Of a stretch of DNA of 61,370 nt, positions 7,867 to 15,883 are shown piece by piece (the stretch's first letter is position 1; the number at the start of each line of letters is the position of its first letter). The stretch spans positions 1 through 61,370 of the forward strand of contig SVTK01000017.1 in assembly GCA_015063805.1 (NCBI GenBank), read 5' to 3'. Position numbers and translations under genes: made by a program. This DNA is from Oscillospiraceae bacterium (lineage in GTDB: Bacteria; Bacillota; Clostridia; Oscillospirales; CAG-272). The notes under the pieces were generated by a model. It was not told the origin of the DNA. It made no database searches and saw only the letters and a list, made by a program, of their open reading frames with translations.

Positions 7867-8961
7867 ATGAAACTCGGTATCGTAGGTCTGCCCAACGTGG
7901 GCAAGAGTACCCTTTTCAACGCCATCACCAATGCAGGTGCCGAATCGGCCAACTACCCCTTCTGCACCATTGAGCCCAACGTGGGCATTGTCACCGTCCC
8001 CGATGCCCGGCTGGACGTGCTGGCCGAAATGTACAACCCCGAAAAATACACCCCTGCCATCATCGAATTTGTGGACATCGCGGGTTTGGTCCGCGGTGCC
8101 TCCAAGGGTGAGGGCCTGGGCAACAAATTCCTCTCCCACATCCGCGAGGTGGATGCCATTGTGCACGTGATCCGCTGTTTTGTGGACGACAACATCATCC
8201 ACGTGGACGGCAAGGTGGATCCCCTGCGCGACCTGGAAACCATCAACCTTGAGCTGATTTTCTCCGACATGGAGCTGATCGAGCGCCGCATCGACCGCAC
8301 CCGCAAGGCCATGAAGGGGGACAAGTCCCTGGCCGAGGAGCTGGCTCTGCTGGAGCGGGTACAGGCTGCGCTGGAAGAAGGGAAATCCGCCCGCGCTCTG
8401 GAATACACCCCCGAAGAACTGACCATGCTCTCCGAAACGCCCCTGCTTTCTCTCAAGCCTATCATTTATGTGGCCAATGTCAGCGAGGACGAGGCCGGCA
8501 CCGAACCGGTGGACAACCCCCTCTACATGGCCCTCAAGGCCCATGCCGAGGAGGAAAAGGCAGGCATCCTTCCCATCTGCGCTTCCCTCGAGGCGGAGAT
8601 TGCTGAGCTGGATGCCGAGGAAAAGGCTGTGTTCCTTGAGGATCTGGGCATTGCCGAGTCGGGCCTTGACCGTCTCATCAAGGCAAGCTATTCCCTGCTG
8701 GGCTTGATCAGCTACCTCACCGCCGGTCCCAAGGAGGTCCGCGCCTGGACCATCACCCGGGGCACCAAGGCGCCCCAGGCAGCGGGTAAGATCCACTCTG
8801 ACTTCGAGCGTGGCTTTATCCGCGCCGAGATCGTGGCTTACGACGACCTCATCGCCTGCGGCAGCATGAACGCTGCCAAGGAGAAGGGGCTTGTTCGCAG
8901 CGAGGGCAAGGAATACGTCATCGCCGACGGTGATGTGGTGCTCTTCCGCTTTAATGTCTGA
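7867..8961 (+). CDS. ychF: Ribosome-associated ATPase/GTPase YchF (Obg family)
   Basis: A 364-residue Obg-superfamily P-loop protein: G1 GLPNVGKS (7-14), DIAGLVRGASKGEGLGNKFL as the G3/switch II region, and a C-terminal TGS-like domain ending in IADGDVVLFRFNV. The family length matches and YchF members hydrolyse ATP and bind the ribosome. AAGGAG lies 11 bases before the ATG at 7867; an upstream extension to 7657 crosses the promoter and is not used. It is monocistronic, ended by the shared bidirectional terminator. Confidence 0.95.
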   Translation: MKLGIVGLPNVGKSTLFNAITNAGAESANYPFCTIEPNVGIVTVPDARLDVLAEMYNPEKYTPAIIEFVDIAGLVRGASKGEGLGNKFLSHIREVDAIVHVIRCFVDDNIIHVDGKVDPLRDLETINLELIFSDMELIERRIDRTRKAMKGDKSLAEELALLERVQAALEEGKSARALEYTPEELTMLSETPLLSLKPIIYVANVSEDEAGTEPVDNPLYMALKAHAEEEKAGILPICASLEAEIAELDAEEKAVFLEDLGIAESGLDRLIKASYSLLGLISYLTAGPKEVRAWTITRGTKAPQAAGKIHSDFERGFIRAEIVAYDDLIACGSMNAAKEKGLVRSEGKEYVIADGDVVLFRFNV

Positions 8962-8971
8962 TTCTGCCAAT

Positions 8972-9008
8972 AAAAAAGGATGCCGCGCTCTGCGCGGCAT
9001 CCTTTTTT
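8972..9008. terminator. Bidirectional terminator between ychF and the DUF4097-like gene
   Basis: A perfect 17-bp stem (8972-8988 with 8992-9008), three-base loop, with A-run and T-run at its ends. It can terminate the two converging genes; the leftward stop codon lies inside it. Confidence 0.92.
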
Positions 9009-9909
9009 ATTCTACGGTTATATTGCCATTTTTCGTTTCAAGGTGGAAGGTACGGGTCTCATCCTCGGTGCTGTCCACCGCGTAGCTGCTGCCCACCGAC
9101 TCGCCGAAGTAGCTGACTCTGCCGGCAGGGGCGTCCAGCTTCACCCGATAGCCGTTAAGCTCTCTGCGGCTGGGGAAGAAGCTCACGCTTCCCTCGGTCA
9201 GCTTCACCTCCATGCTCTGCTCAGCACAGAAGGTGTCCAGGTCCACCTCTGCTGATGCCGCCTCCAGCTTGAGGGCACGGCAGAGCACATCCTCGGTCTT
9301 CACACTCCCAGTTCCAAGGGTCAGCTTTATATCCGAGGTGGTGGAGATGTTCTCCAGCACCACATCCCCCGTCTCCAGCTTGCCGTAAAGGTCAAAAGGA
9401 CGGTCGATGTTCTGCACCGTAAGATTTCCCGTCTCCAGCGCAATGTCAAGCAGTGTGACTGCGCTGTCTTCGGTGAGATAGATATTCACCGTGCGGGTCT
9501 TATCCGAAAAATCAAGAGAGTGGAAGAAATGACGGAAACCGTGAAAATTGAATCCGTTCTGTCCAAGGGAGAAAATCTTGAGCAGACTGGAGTTGTCCAC
9601 CAGGGAGAGTGTCAGGTTGGTGGCAGAGAGATCATACACCCCCTGAGGAAAATTGATCAGCTCGATGTAATCCGCATCACTTCCGCCGTAGACATTCACA
9701 TCGGCATCGCCAATGTTAACGGCAATCTTCTTGATGCCCTCACCGGCATAATTGTAAGTATAAATAAGGTTATTATCGGCATCGGACACCGTATCAAACA
9801 GTTCAATGCCCTGCTCCTCGGCAAGCGTGGCACCAACGGTACAGGTCACAATGCCCACCAGCACAAGCACCACCGCAACAATGAGAAAAATAACAGAGGT
9901 TGCTCTCAC
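9007..9909 (-). CDS. DUF4097-like membrane-anchored beta-helix protein
   Basis: A 300-residue protein with one N-terminal membrane segment (FLIVAVVLVLVGIVTCTVGA) and an exported repetitive beta-strand domain with periodic turns (ALETGNLTVQNIDRPF, KLETGDVVLENIST, LGTGSVKTEDV), ending LETKNGNITVE. This is the look of DUF4097/DUF4098 putative adhesins. Its start overlaps the stop of the gene at 9906 by four bases (ATGA), so they are translationally coupled. In Firmicutes this pair usually accompanies a PadR regulator; none is adjacent here. The function of the family is poorly known. Confidence 0.7.
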   Translation of the reverse strand: MRATSVIFLIVAVVLVLVGIVTCTVGATLAEEQGIELFDTVSDADNNLIYTYNYAGEGIKKIAVNIGDADVNVYGGSDADYIELINFPQGVYDLSATNLTLSLVDNSSLLKIFSLGQNGFNFHGFRHFFHSLDFSDKTRTVNIYLTEDSAVTLLDIALETGNLTVQNIDRPFDLYGKLETGDVVLENISTTSDIKLTLGTGSVKTEDVLCRALKLEAASAEVDLDTFCAEQSMEVKLTEGSVSFFPSRRELNGYRVKLDAPAGRVSYFGESVGSSYAVDSTEDETRTFHLETKNGNITVE

Positions 9910-10826
9910 AGCTTAGCGCACGCTCCTTTCAGGTAAATAAACAAAACCTTGCCCCGCTTGACCGTAAAACCAAGGAATCTGGCCAGCTGCTTCATGGTGA
10001 AGGGCAACAGGCGAACACCCAGGTTGTAGAGCAGAATGCTGCAGAACAGAACGGCGCCTCCGGCCGCTACGCCGATACCAAGCTCAAACAAGCCCACCGG
10101 AAGGGTGCTCAGCATCTGAACAACACCGTAAATCAGGGCTACCAGGGTGAAGGCGGTGCCCACTGCCGCCACAGCCGCAAGGGCAACAAAAGCACCCACC
10201 TGCAAAACTGCCAGTGCGGCAAAAGCTGCGACAAACAGCGCAAGCACCAAAGCACAGATTGCCACCACAAAGGGAAGTGCCGCAATGAACATGACCCAAA
10301 ACATGGGACCACCCTTTTCTCCGGAATACTCCTCGGCCCGGGACTCCACCTCATCCACCTCAAGCACCTCACGTTTTGCCTGCTTAGGCTGCCTGCGGTT
10401 TTTCCGGGAGGGTTCTTCATCAAACGCCTCTTCCATGGGCGGAACATAGATGGATTCCGGAGAAATCTCTTCTGCGGGAAGACTTGTTTTCCCATCTCCC
10501 GCGGGCAGATCTACCACATCAAAGTTCTCATTGACCTCTACGGTGGCCACTGCCTCAACCGCCGGCGCAGGAGCAGGCTCCGCCTCTGCTTCCGGTTCAA
10601 TCACAGCCGCGGCGGCACGGCGGGCCGCATTCCGCTTCAGAATGGCACAAATCTCGTCGGCCAGCAGGACGGGATCCTCTTCTTCCAGCATGGCCTCGGT
10701 ATTGCTGCCGCCTTCTTCATCGATAAATTGACTGAGCTTGGCAATCTGACGCGCCGTCACCTCTTCGGCAACACCGCGCTCCAGAAGAGTCTGCCGCACC
10801 CGATCAAGAAAAACTTGTTTTTCCAT
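9906..10826 (-). CDS. DUF1700-like membrane protein
   Basis: 306 residues. The N-terminal ~65 residues resemble the DUF1700 helical domain (FLDRVRQTLLERGV..EEVTARQIAKLSQFIDEE). A Glu/Ala/Pro-rich linker follows (about 75-165), then three or four membrane helices from about 175 to 275 (FWVMFIAALPFVVAICALVL, FVALAAVAAVGTAFTLVAL, and further). Family members are predicted membrane partners of DUF4097 proteins and sometimes of PadR regulators. AAAGGAAG precedes the ATG. It is transcribed from a TTGCTA-17-TAAAAT promoter divergent from trmB. The role is unknown. Confidence 0.65.
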   Translation of the reverse strand: MEKQVFLDRVRQTLLERGVAEEVTARQIAKLSQFIDEEGGSNTEAMLEEEDPVLLADEICAILKRNAARRAAAAVIEPEAEAEPAPAPAVEAVATVEVNENFDVVDLPAGDGKTSLPAEEISPESIYVPPMEEAFDEEPSRKNRRQPKQAKREVLEVDEVESRAEEYSGEKGGPMFWVMFIAALPFVVAICALVLALFVAAFAALAVLQVGAFVALAAVAAVGTAFTLVALIYGVVQMLSTLPVGLFELGIGVAAGGAVLFCSILLYNLGVRLLPFTMKQLARFLGFTVKRGKVLFIYLKGACAKL

Positions 10827-10870
10827 AGACCGATCTTCTTCCTTTCCTCGATAATCTCCGCAAATTCGGC

Positions 10871-10899
10871 TTGCAAGTCACAGCAAAATATGGTACAAT
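10871..10899 (+). promoter_or_regulatory. SigA promoter of trmB operon
   Basis: TTGCAA (10871-10876), 17 bp, TACAAT (10894-10899), 68 bp before trmB. Confidence 0.7.
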
Positions 10900-10937
10900 A
10901 AAGAGCAGATAAGCCCCCTCAAACCGCATATACATAT

Positions 10938-10966
10938 ATTTTACCAAATTAAGGAGCAAATAGCAA
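10938..10966 (-). promoter_or_regulatory. SigA promoter of the DUF1700-like operon
   Basis: On the minus strand TTGCTA (10961-10966), 17 bp, TAAAAT (10938-10943). Its -35 abuts the trmB start, so the two divergent transcripts overlap. Confidence 0.55.
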
Positions 10967-10967
10967 G

Positions 10968-11636
10968 ATGAGAATGCGAAAAAAGAAGCACAGAGCGGAA
11001 AGAATTGCCGCCTGTTCCCATCTTTTGATCTCTGATCCCGCCATTTTGCGGGAAAACCCTCAGCTTCCCTTCCCCGAGGCACGTCCTCTCTGTCTGGAGA
11101 TCGGCTGCGGAAAGGGCGGCTTCGCCATCGGCACCGCCGCCGCAGACCCCGGATACAACCTCATTGCCTTGGAGCGCATCTCCGATGTGATGGTGGTCGC
11201 GCTGGAAGCGGCCGTAGCCGCCGCCGACACCCGTCCGGATAATCTTCGGTTCCTCATCGGCAATGCCCAGGAGCTGGGCGAATGGCTGCCCCCCCATTGC
11301 CTGTCCCGTATCTACCTCAACTTCAGCGACCCCTGGCCAAAGAAGGGCTATGCCAAGCGCCGCCTGACCCATCGAAATTTTTTGGAAATCTATCGGGGGC
11401 TTTTGGCCGAAGGCGGCGAGATCCGTTTCAAAACCGACAATGTGAGCCTCTTCGACTTCACCCTGGAGGAGGCCGAGGCCATGGGCTGGACCCTCTCCCG
11501 CCTCACCCGCGATCTCCACGCCAGCGAATGGGCCGAGGGAAACATCATGACCGAATATGAGCGCAACTTCTCATCCCAGGGTGTTCCCATCAATGCCGTC
11601 ACCCTGACCCCGCCCCAAAACAAGGAGGAAGAATAA
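10968..11636 (+). CDS. trmB: tRNA (guanine-N7-)-methyltransferase
   Basis: A 222-residue Rossmann-fold enzyme that methylates G46 of tRNA with S-adenosylmethionine. The SAM motif is LCLEIGCGKGGF (about 42-53); NFSDPWPKKGYAKRRL (about 122-137) is the family signature, and FKTDN and TEYERNF occur near the C-terminus. AAGGAG lies upstream of the ATG. Its stop overlaps the next start by one base (TAATG), forming a tight three-gene operon with the nitroreductase and truB. Confidence 0.95.
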   Translation: MRMRKKKHRAERIAACSHLLISDPAILRENPQLPFPEARPLCLEIGCGKGGFAIGTAAADPGYNLIALERISDVMVVALEAAVAAADTRPDNLRFLIGNAQELGEWLPPHCLSRIYLNFSDPWPKKGYAKRRLTHRNFLEIYRGLLAEGGEIRFKTDNVSLFDFTLEEAEAMGWTLSRLTRDLHASEWAEGNIMTEYERNFSSQGVPINAVTLTPPQNKEEE

Positions 11637-12217
11637 TGCTCCAGGATCTGATTCTTGCCAACCGAAGCTACCGAAGCTTTGATATGTCCGTACCCGTCCC
11701 CCACAGCGTGCTCACCGCCGCGGTGGAAGCGGCCCGTTTCTCCCCCTCCAGCATCAATCTGCAGCCCCTGTGCTTCTATCTGGTGGAGGGCGCTGAGGCC
11801 TGTGCCAAGCTGCTTCCTCTCACCGGATGGGCGCGAAACCTGCCCGACCTTAAGCTTCCCCCCGAGGGGCACGTCCCCACCGCCTATATCGTCATCTGCC
11901 AGGATCTGACCATTGCCGAAAATCCCACCCGCTTCAATCGGGATGTGGGCATCGTAGCCCAGTCCATGATGCTTGCCGCGGTAGAGGCAGGTTTCGGGGG
12001 ATGCATGATCGGGAACTTCCGTCCCGATGCCGTAGCCTCCGCCCTGTCCCTGGACATGGCCCGCTACCTGCCCCAGCTTATCCTTGCCCTGGGCAAGCCC
12101 GACGAGAAGATCTATCTCACCGATCTTGCCCCGGGGGAAAAATCCGCATACTACAGAGACGAAGAAAACCGTCATTTTGTTCCCAAAAGACGGCTTGAGG
12201 ATTTGATTATTTCATGA
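11636..12217 (+). CDS. Nitroreductase family protein
   Basis: A 193-residue FMN-dependent oxidoreductase-like protein. ANRSYRSFD near the N-terminus and ARFSPSSINLQP (about 33-44) bind FMN in this family, and the glycine-rich EAGFGGCMIGNF lies near 120. The family reduces nitro compounds, quinones or flavins using NAD(P)H. It sits between trmB and truB with overlaps at both ends. Its physiological substrate is unknown. Confidence 0.85.
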   Translation: MLQDLILANRSYRSFDMSVPVPHSVLTAAVEAARFSPSSINLQPLCFYLVEGAEACAKLLPLTGWARNLPDLKLPPEGHVPTAYIVICQDLTIAENPTRFNRDVGIVAQSMMLAAVEAGFGGCMIGNFRPDAVASALSLDMARYLPQLILALGKPDEKIYLTDLAPGEKSAYYRDEENRHFVPKRRLEDLIIS

Positions 12218-13137
12218 TGGCTAAATTACAGGAAGATCCTAATCTTTCGGGCGTTCTGCTGCTGGATAAACCCGCCGGTCCCACATCCCATGACATGGTG
12301 GGACTGGTGCGCCGCCTTTACGGCACCCGCCGCGTGGGGCATACCGGCACCCTTGATCCCCTTGCCACCGGCCTTTTGGTGGTCCTGGTGGGACGCGCCG
12401 CCAAGGCAGCCGAATATTTAGTCAGCGACGAAAAGCACTACACCGCCACCCTCCGCCTGGGTATGACCACCGACACCGAGGATATCACGGGGGAGGTACT
12501 GACCCACACCGATATCCTGCCTGATGCCGCGGAAGTGGCCTCGGTCTGCGCCGCCATGGTGGGCAAGAGCGAACAAATCCCCCCCATGTACAGCGCGCTG
12601 AAGGTGGGCGGCCGCAAGCTGGTGGACATTGCCCGCGCCGGGGGCGAGGTGGAGCGGAAGGCCCGCCCCATTGAGATCTATTCCCTCACCTGCTCCCCTA
12701 CTGATGTTCCTTCCGACTATCTATTGGATGTGCATTGCTCCAAGGGAACCTATATCCGCACCCTCTGCGCCGACATCGGTGCAAAGCTGGGCTGCGGCGG
12801 GGTCATGGCCACCCTGCGCCGTACCGGATCGGGGGAATTTTCCCTCGCCCATGCCTATACCCCCGAACAGCTGGGGGCCATGTCCTCCGAGGAACGCCGT
12901 GGATGCCTCACCCCCCCGGAAATGCTCTTTGCCTCCCTTCCCGCTTTGCGGGTAGGCGAGTTCCACGAAAAGCTCCTGCGGGGCGGCTGTGCGGTAGCGG
13001 CAAGGAAACTGGGCTTCCATCACCCCCTCCGCACCAGGGTCCGTCTCTGCGGCAAGGATGGATTTTTCGCGTTGGGTGAGGTCGTCGAAGCCGAGAATGA
13101 ACCCGCTGTGAAAATGGTCAAGCTCTTCACCCTGTAA
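12214..13137 (+). CDS. truB: tRNA pseudouridine(55) synthase
   Basis: 307 residues; makes pseudouridine 55 in the T-loop of tRNAs. GVLLLDKPAGPTSHDMV (about 10-26) and GHTGTLDPLATG with the catalytic aspartate (about 39-50) are diagnostic, as are QIPPMYSALKVGG and SKGTYIRTLCADIG. The start overlaps the nitroreductase stop by four bases; a second ATG follows at once. A strong terminator follows. Confidence 0.95.
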   Translation: MMAKLQEDPNLSGVLLLDKPAGPTSHDMVGLVRRLYGTRRVGHTGTLDPLATGLLVVLVGRAAKAAEYLVSDEKHYTATLRLGMTTDTEDITGEVLTHTDILPDAAEVASVCAAMVGKSEQIPPMYSALKVGGRKLVDIARAGGEVERKARPIEIYSLTCSPTDVPSDYLLDVHCSKGTYIRTLCADIGAKLGCGGVMATLRRTGSGEFSLAHAYTPEQLGAMSSEERRGCLTPPEMLFASLPALRVGEFHEKLLRGGCAVAARKLGFHHPLRTRVRLCGKDGFFALGEVVEAENEPAVKMVKLFTL

Positions 13138-13147
13138 CCATACCGAG

Positions 13148-13180
13148 GGGGTGTCGTGCGATTCGCACGACACCCCTTTT
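13148..13180 (+). terminator. Terminator of the trmB-truB operon
   Basis: A 13-bp GC-rich stem (13148-13160 with 13164-13176), three-base loop, then TTTT. Confidence 0.85.
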
Positions 13181-13259
13181 CGGTTAATCACATCCCCATG
13201 GAAGTGGCTTCGCCAAAATTTCCCCAACCAACAGTTGAGTGAATTCAAAGAATGCTCGC

Positions 13260-13288
13260 TTGTCTCTCTCTTCCGAATCGGGTATAAT
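13260..13288 (+). promoter_or_regulatory. SigA promoter of the XRE gene at 13327
   Basis: TTGTCT (13260-13265), 17 bp, TATAAT (13283-13288), 38 bp before the start. Confidence 0.7.
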
Positions 13289-13326
13289 GAAAGCATAGAC
13301 AACAACAAATGGAGGTTTGCAGCACC

Positions 13327-14088
13327 ATGAAACAAAAAATTAACGATATCATTGCCCAACAGCGTCGGGCCCTTGGGATCACCCAGGAGCAGCTCGGTGC
13401 ACAGTTGGGGGTCTCCGGTCAGGCTGTCTCCAAATGGGAAAATGGCGACAGTATGCCCGATATCCTGCTTCTGTCCGACCTATGCGACATCTTCGGCATC
13501 TCGGCAGACAAGCTGCTGGGCCGCACAAACAGCGACAACCGCCATGCCATGCAGGACTTCTGCGCGCTCGCCCGGCGTGAAGGACGCTCCGGCACTTTGC
13601 TGAAAGCGCTGGATACCCTTTTCCATGACAGTAACACAAATTTTGGCGGCAGCAACGCTGCCATCAGTTCCGATGACATCCGTATCTGCGATACGAAGGA
13701 TCCCTCCGCTATGGAAGGCATGGGCTTTATTCTGGCCGGCCGAGCCATGCAGGAGACGCTGTGCAGCCTGTCAGCCACCGATGCAGCCTACTTTCTGCGT
13801 CCGCTGTGCGATGAGACTGTCCTGGCCGTGCTCAGCAAAACCTCCTTTGATCACGCTGTGACCGAAGCTGAAATCTGTGACGCGGTGGGCATTGATGAAG
13901 ACACCGCCGATCGCATTCTGCTCGGTCTGATGAAACGGAATATTCTCTGCTGTGATACCGACAGCAGTGGGCGGAGAGGTTATCTGCAGTCAGCAAATAT
14001 GGTGGGCGTTTACCTGGCACTTGCCGGCTGTCATCAGACCAACTGCGGCGGCGAACTGATGGGCAATATCTGGTTCAGCCGCCGCTAA
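13327..14088 (+). CDS. HTH-XRE regulator with uncharacterised C-terminal domain
   Basis: 253 residues. Residues 4-60 are a Cro/C1-type HTH (LGITQEQLGAQLGVSGQAVS, then KWENGDSMPDILLLSDLCDIFGISADKLLG). The C-terminal part contains a cysteine-containing stretch and an apparent second winged-helix-like segment (AEICDAVGIDEDTADRILLGLMKRNIL), so it may read a second signal. GGAGG at 13311-13315 supports the ATG at 13327. Its last four bases overlap the sigF stop on the opposite strand, so the genes are convergent with no terminator between. Targets are unknown. Confidence 0.85.
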   Translation: MKQKINDIIAQQRRALGITQEQLGAQLGVSGQAVSKWENGDSMPDILLLSDLCDIFGISADKLLGRTNSDNRHAMQDFCALARREGRSGTLLKALDTLFHDSNTNFGGSNAAISSDDIRICDTKDPSAMEGMGFILAGRAMQETLCSLSATDAAYFLRPLCDETVLAVLSKTSFDHAVTEAEICDAVGIDEDTADRILLGLMKRNILCCDTDSSGRRGYLQSANMVGVYLALAGCHQTNCGGELMGNIWFSRR

Positions 14089-14849
14089 CTGTCCCCCAAT
14101 TCCCGACGCAGATACTCGATGATTTTCTTCTCCTCCCGGGACACCTTCACCTGGGTCAGCCCCAGCAGTTCTGCGGTCCGCTGTTGGGTGCAGTCCCGGA
14201 AATAACGCAGGAGGACGATCTTCCGCCAAAGGGGGGGCAACGCCGCCACGGCCTGACTCAGAGCGATGCGGTCAAAAAGTCGGTCGATGCCGTTCTCCCC
14301 GTCGGCCAGGGTGGACTCCAGCGTCGGGCCGTCCTCCTCTCCCGTGGGGGCCGAGAGAGAGCTCACCGGGGTGATGGCATCCAGGGCCTCCGCCGCCTCC
14401 ATGACGCTGACCCCGCACCGCCCTGCCAGCTCCTCCAGCCGCGGCTCGCGGCCTTCCTCGGCCACAATGGCGGCGCGGGCGCCCATGAGATCCATCCCCA
14501 GCTTTTTTGTGGTTCGGCTGACGTGGATCAGCCCGTCATCCCGCAGAAAGCGGCGGATCTCTCCGATGATCAGCGGCACCGCGTAGGTGGAGAAGGCAAA
14601 GCCCCGGGTCAGATCAAAACTGCGCACTGCCCGCAGCATTCCGATGGCACCGATCTGGAGCAAATCCTCCATCTCGGCCCCCCGATCCCGGAAACGCAGG
14701 GCAGCTTTGCGCACCAGACCCATGTTCTGCTGCATCACCGCCTCCACCGCCGCCTCGTCCCCAGCCTGCGCCCGGGCGATCAGCTCGGCTGTACCCGCCG
14801 ATAGGTTCCCCTCCTGCGGCACAGTGTATTCTGCGCGGTATTCATTCAC
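14085..14849 (-). CDS. sigF: RNA polymerase sporulation sigma factor SigF
   Basis: A 254-residue sigma-70 family protein with region 2 (NMGLVRKAALRFRDRG, then EDLLQIGAIGMLRAVRSFDL), a region 3 segment and region 4 HTH (QQRTAELLGLTQVKVSREEK). It directs early forespore transcription. Placement directly after spoIIAB, with the start inside the end of that gene, identifies it as sigma F rather than sigma G. Held inactive by SpoIIAB until SpoIIAA is dephosphorylated (established for the family). Confidence 0.93.
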   Translation of the reverse strand: MNEYRAEYTVPQEGNLSAGTAELIARAQAGDEAAVEAVMQQNMGLVRKAALRFRDRGAEMEDLLQIGAIGMLRAVRSFDLTRGFAFSTYAVPLIIGEIRRFLRDDGLIHVSRTTKKLGMDLMGARAAIVAEEGREPRLEELAGRCGVSVMEAAEALDAITPVSSLSAPTGEEDGPTLESTLADGENGIDRLFDRIALSQAVAALPPLWRKIVLLRYFRDCTQQRTAELLGLTQVKVSREEKKIIEYLRRELGDS

Positions 14850-15297
14850 GGCCGCTCATCTTCTTGTACAGGGTCACAGTGGTTCCTTTCCCCACCGCAG
14901 ACTTCACCCGCATCCGGTCGGTGAAGCTCTCCATCACCGCAAACCCCATGCCGCTCCGCTCTCCCTGGGGATCGGTGGTATAAAGGGGCACCCGGGCCGC
15001 CTCGACGTCGGGAATCCCGCACCCCTGATCCTTAATCTCGATCCGCAGGACCCGGTTGGCACAGATCCGGAAGTTGATGCGGATCACCCCAATGCGATCC
15101 CGATAGGCGTGGACAATGCAGTTGGTCACCGCCTCGGAAACTGCGCATTTGATGTCGGCCAGCTCATCGATGGTGGGGTTGAACTGTGCGGTAAAGGCCG
15201 CCGCCGCTGCGCGGGCAATCCCCTCATTGATCGACAGCGAGGGAAAAGTGATCTGCATTTCATTCTCAACCCCCGCCGCAAGACCTCGTTTGTTCAT
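14842..15297 (-). CDS. spoIIAB: Anti-sigma F factor / serine kinase
   Basis: A 151-residue GHKL ATPase that binds SigF and phosphorylates SpoIIAA. N-box KCAVSEAVTNCIVHAY (about 49-64) and the G1 box IKDQGCGIPDVE are visible, with RSGMGFAVMESF and GKGTTVTL later. The length is usual. AAAGGAG lies just before the ATG at 15297. Middle gene of the spoIIA operon. Confidence 0.93.
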   Translation of the reverse strand: MNKRGLAAGVENEMQITFPSLSINEGIARAAAAAFTAQFNPTIDELADIKCAVSEAVTNCIVHAYRDRIGVIRINFRICANRVLRIEIKDQGCGIPDVEAARVPLYTTDPQGERSGMGFAVMESFTDRMRVKSAVGKGTTVTLYKKMSGRE

Positions 15298-15321
15298 ATG
15301 TATCTCCTTTCCCGGGACGGC

Positions 15322-15666
15322 TTAATGCGAGCCGTCCCGCGTTGTTTTGGTGATGGGCAGGATTCGCTCAAGCCCTGCCAGATGCAGGATTCGCTCCACC
15401 CGGGGCGTGGGGGAGGACAGACGGAGCTCTCCCCCGAGCTCCTGCATCAGGTTCAGCCGGCCTAAGATCAGCCCCAGCCCCGAGCTGTCCATAAATTCCA
15501 CCGATGACAGATCCAGAATCAGACGGGCAGGACGCTCCGCATAGAGTAGGCGGTCAAGCTCACGGCGCAGATCTACCGCGCTGTGATGGTCGATATCCCC
15601 CAGCAGAGTTACCGTCAGCTCGTCCCCCTTGGATTGATGAACGAAAGAACTGTTTTGTTTGATCAT
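15322..15666 (-). CDS. spoIIAA: Anti-sigma F factor antagonist
   Basis: A 114-residue STAS-domain protein. The phosphorylated serine lies in EFMDSSGLGLILGR (about 53-66), the canonical site. AAGGAGG precedes the ATG at 15666; an upstream start at 15690 would place that ribosome site inside the gene. Unphosphorylated SpoIIAA displaces SigF from SpoIIAB. First gene of the operon; a TATACT element lies upstream but I could not recognise a SigH -35 box. Confidence 0.92.
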   Translation of the reverse strand: MIKQNSSFVHQSKGDELTVTLLGDIDHHSAVDLRRELDRLLYAERPARLILDLSSVEFMDSSGLGLILGRLNLMQELGGELRLSSPTPRVERILHLAGLERILPITKTTRDGSH

Positions 15667-15777
15667 GGCTTGTCCTCCTTCTGTGCCCATGAAGTCGGGC
15701 GCGAAGACACCTCTGCCGCCCTTTGTCCCCAGTATAACACATCCAAACCGCGAAAGCTGTCACAATCGGCGGGGGAT

Positions 15778-15804
15778 GAAAAAAAGCCGATCCCGGCTTT
15801 TTTT
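15778..15804. terminator. Bidirectional hairpin between spoIIA and the AAA15 gene
   Basis: AAAAAGCCG-atc-CCGGCTTTTTTT forms a compact stem with A and T tracts on both sides. It lies upstream of both divergent transcription units, so it ends neither; it may insulate them. Confidence 0.6.
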
Positions 15805-15813
15805 GTATTCCGC

Positions 15814-15843
15814 TTGACAAGAGGGCGGCGCGGAGTCTATAAT
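15814..15843 (+). promoter_or_regulatory. Consensus promoter of the AAA15-HEPN pair
   Basis: TTGACA (15814-15819), 18 bp, TATAAT (15838-15843), just downstream of the bidirectional hairpin and 40 bp before the ATPase start. Confidence 0.8.
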
Positions 15844-15883
15844 AAAGATAGATTTTGATACTTCCTCATAAAAGGAGGCCGCC

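Noticed and set aside
15721-15780. SigH-dependent promoter for spoIIAA
   Set aside because: A TATACT element is visible, but no convincing SigH or SigA -35 box at proper spacing.
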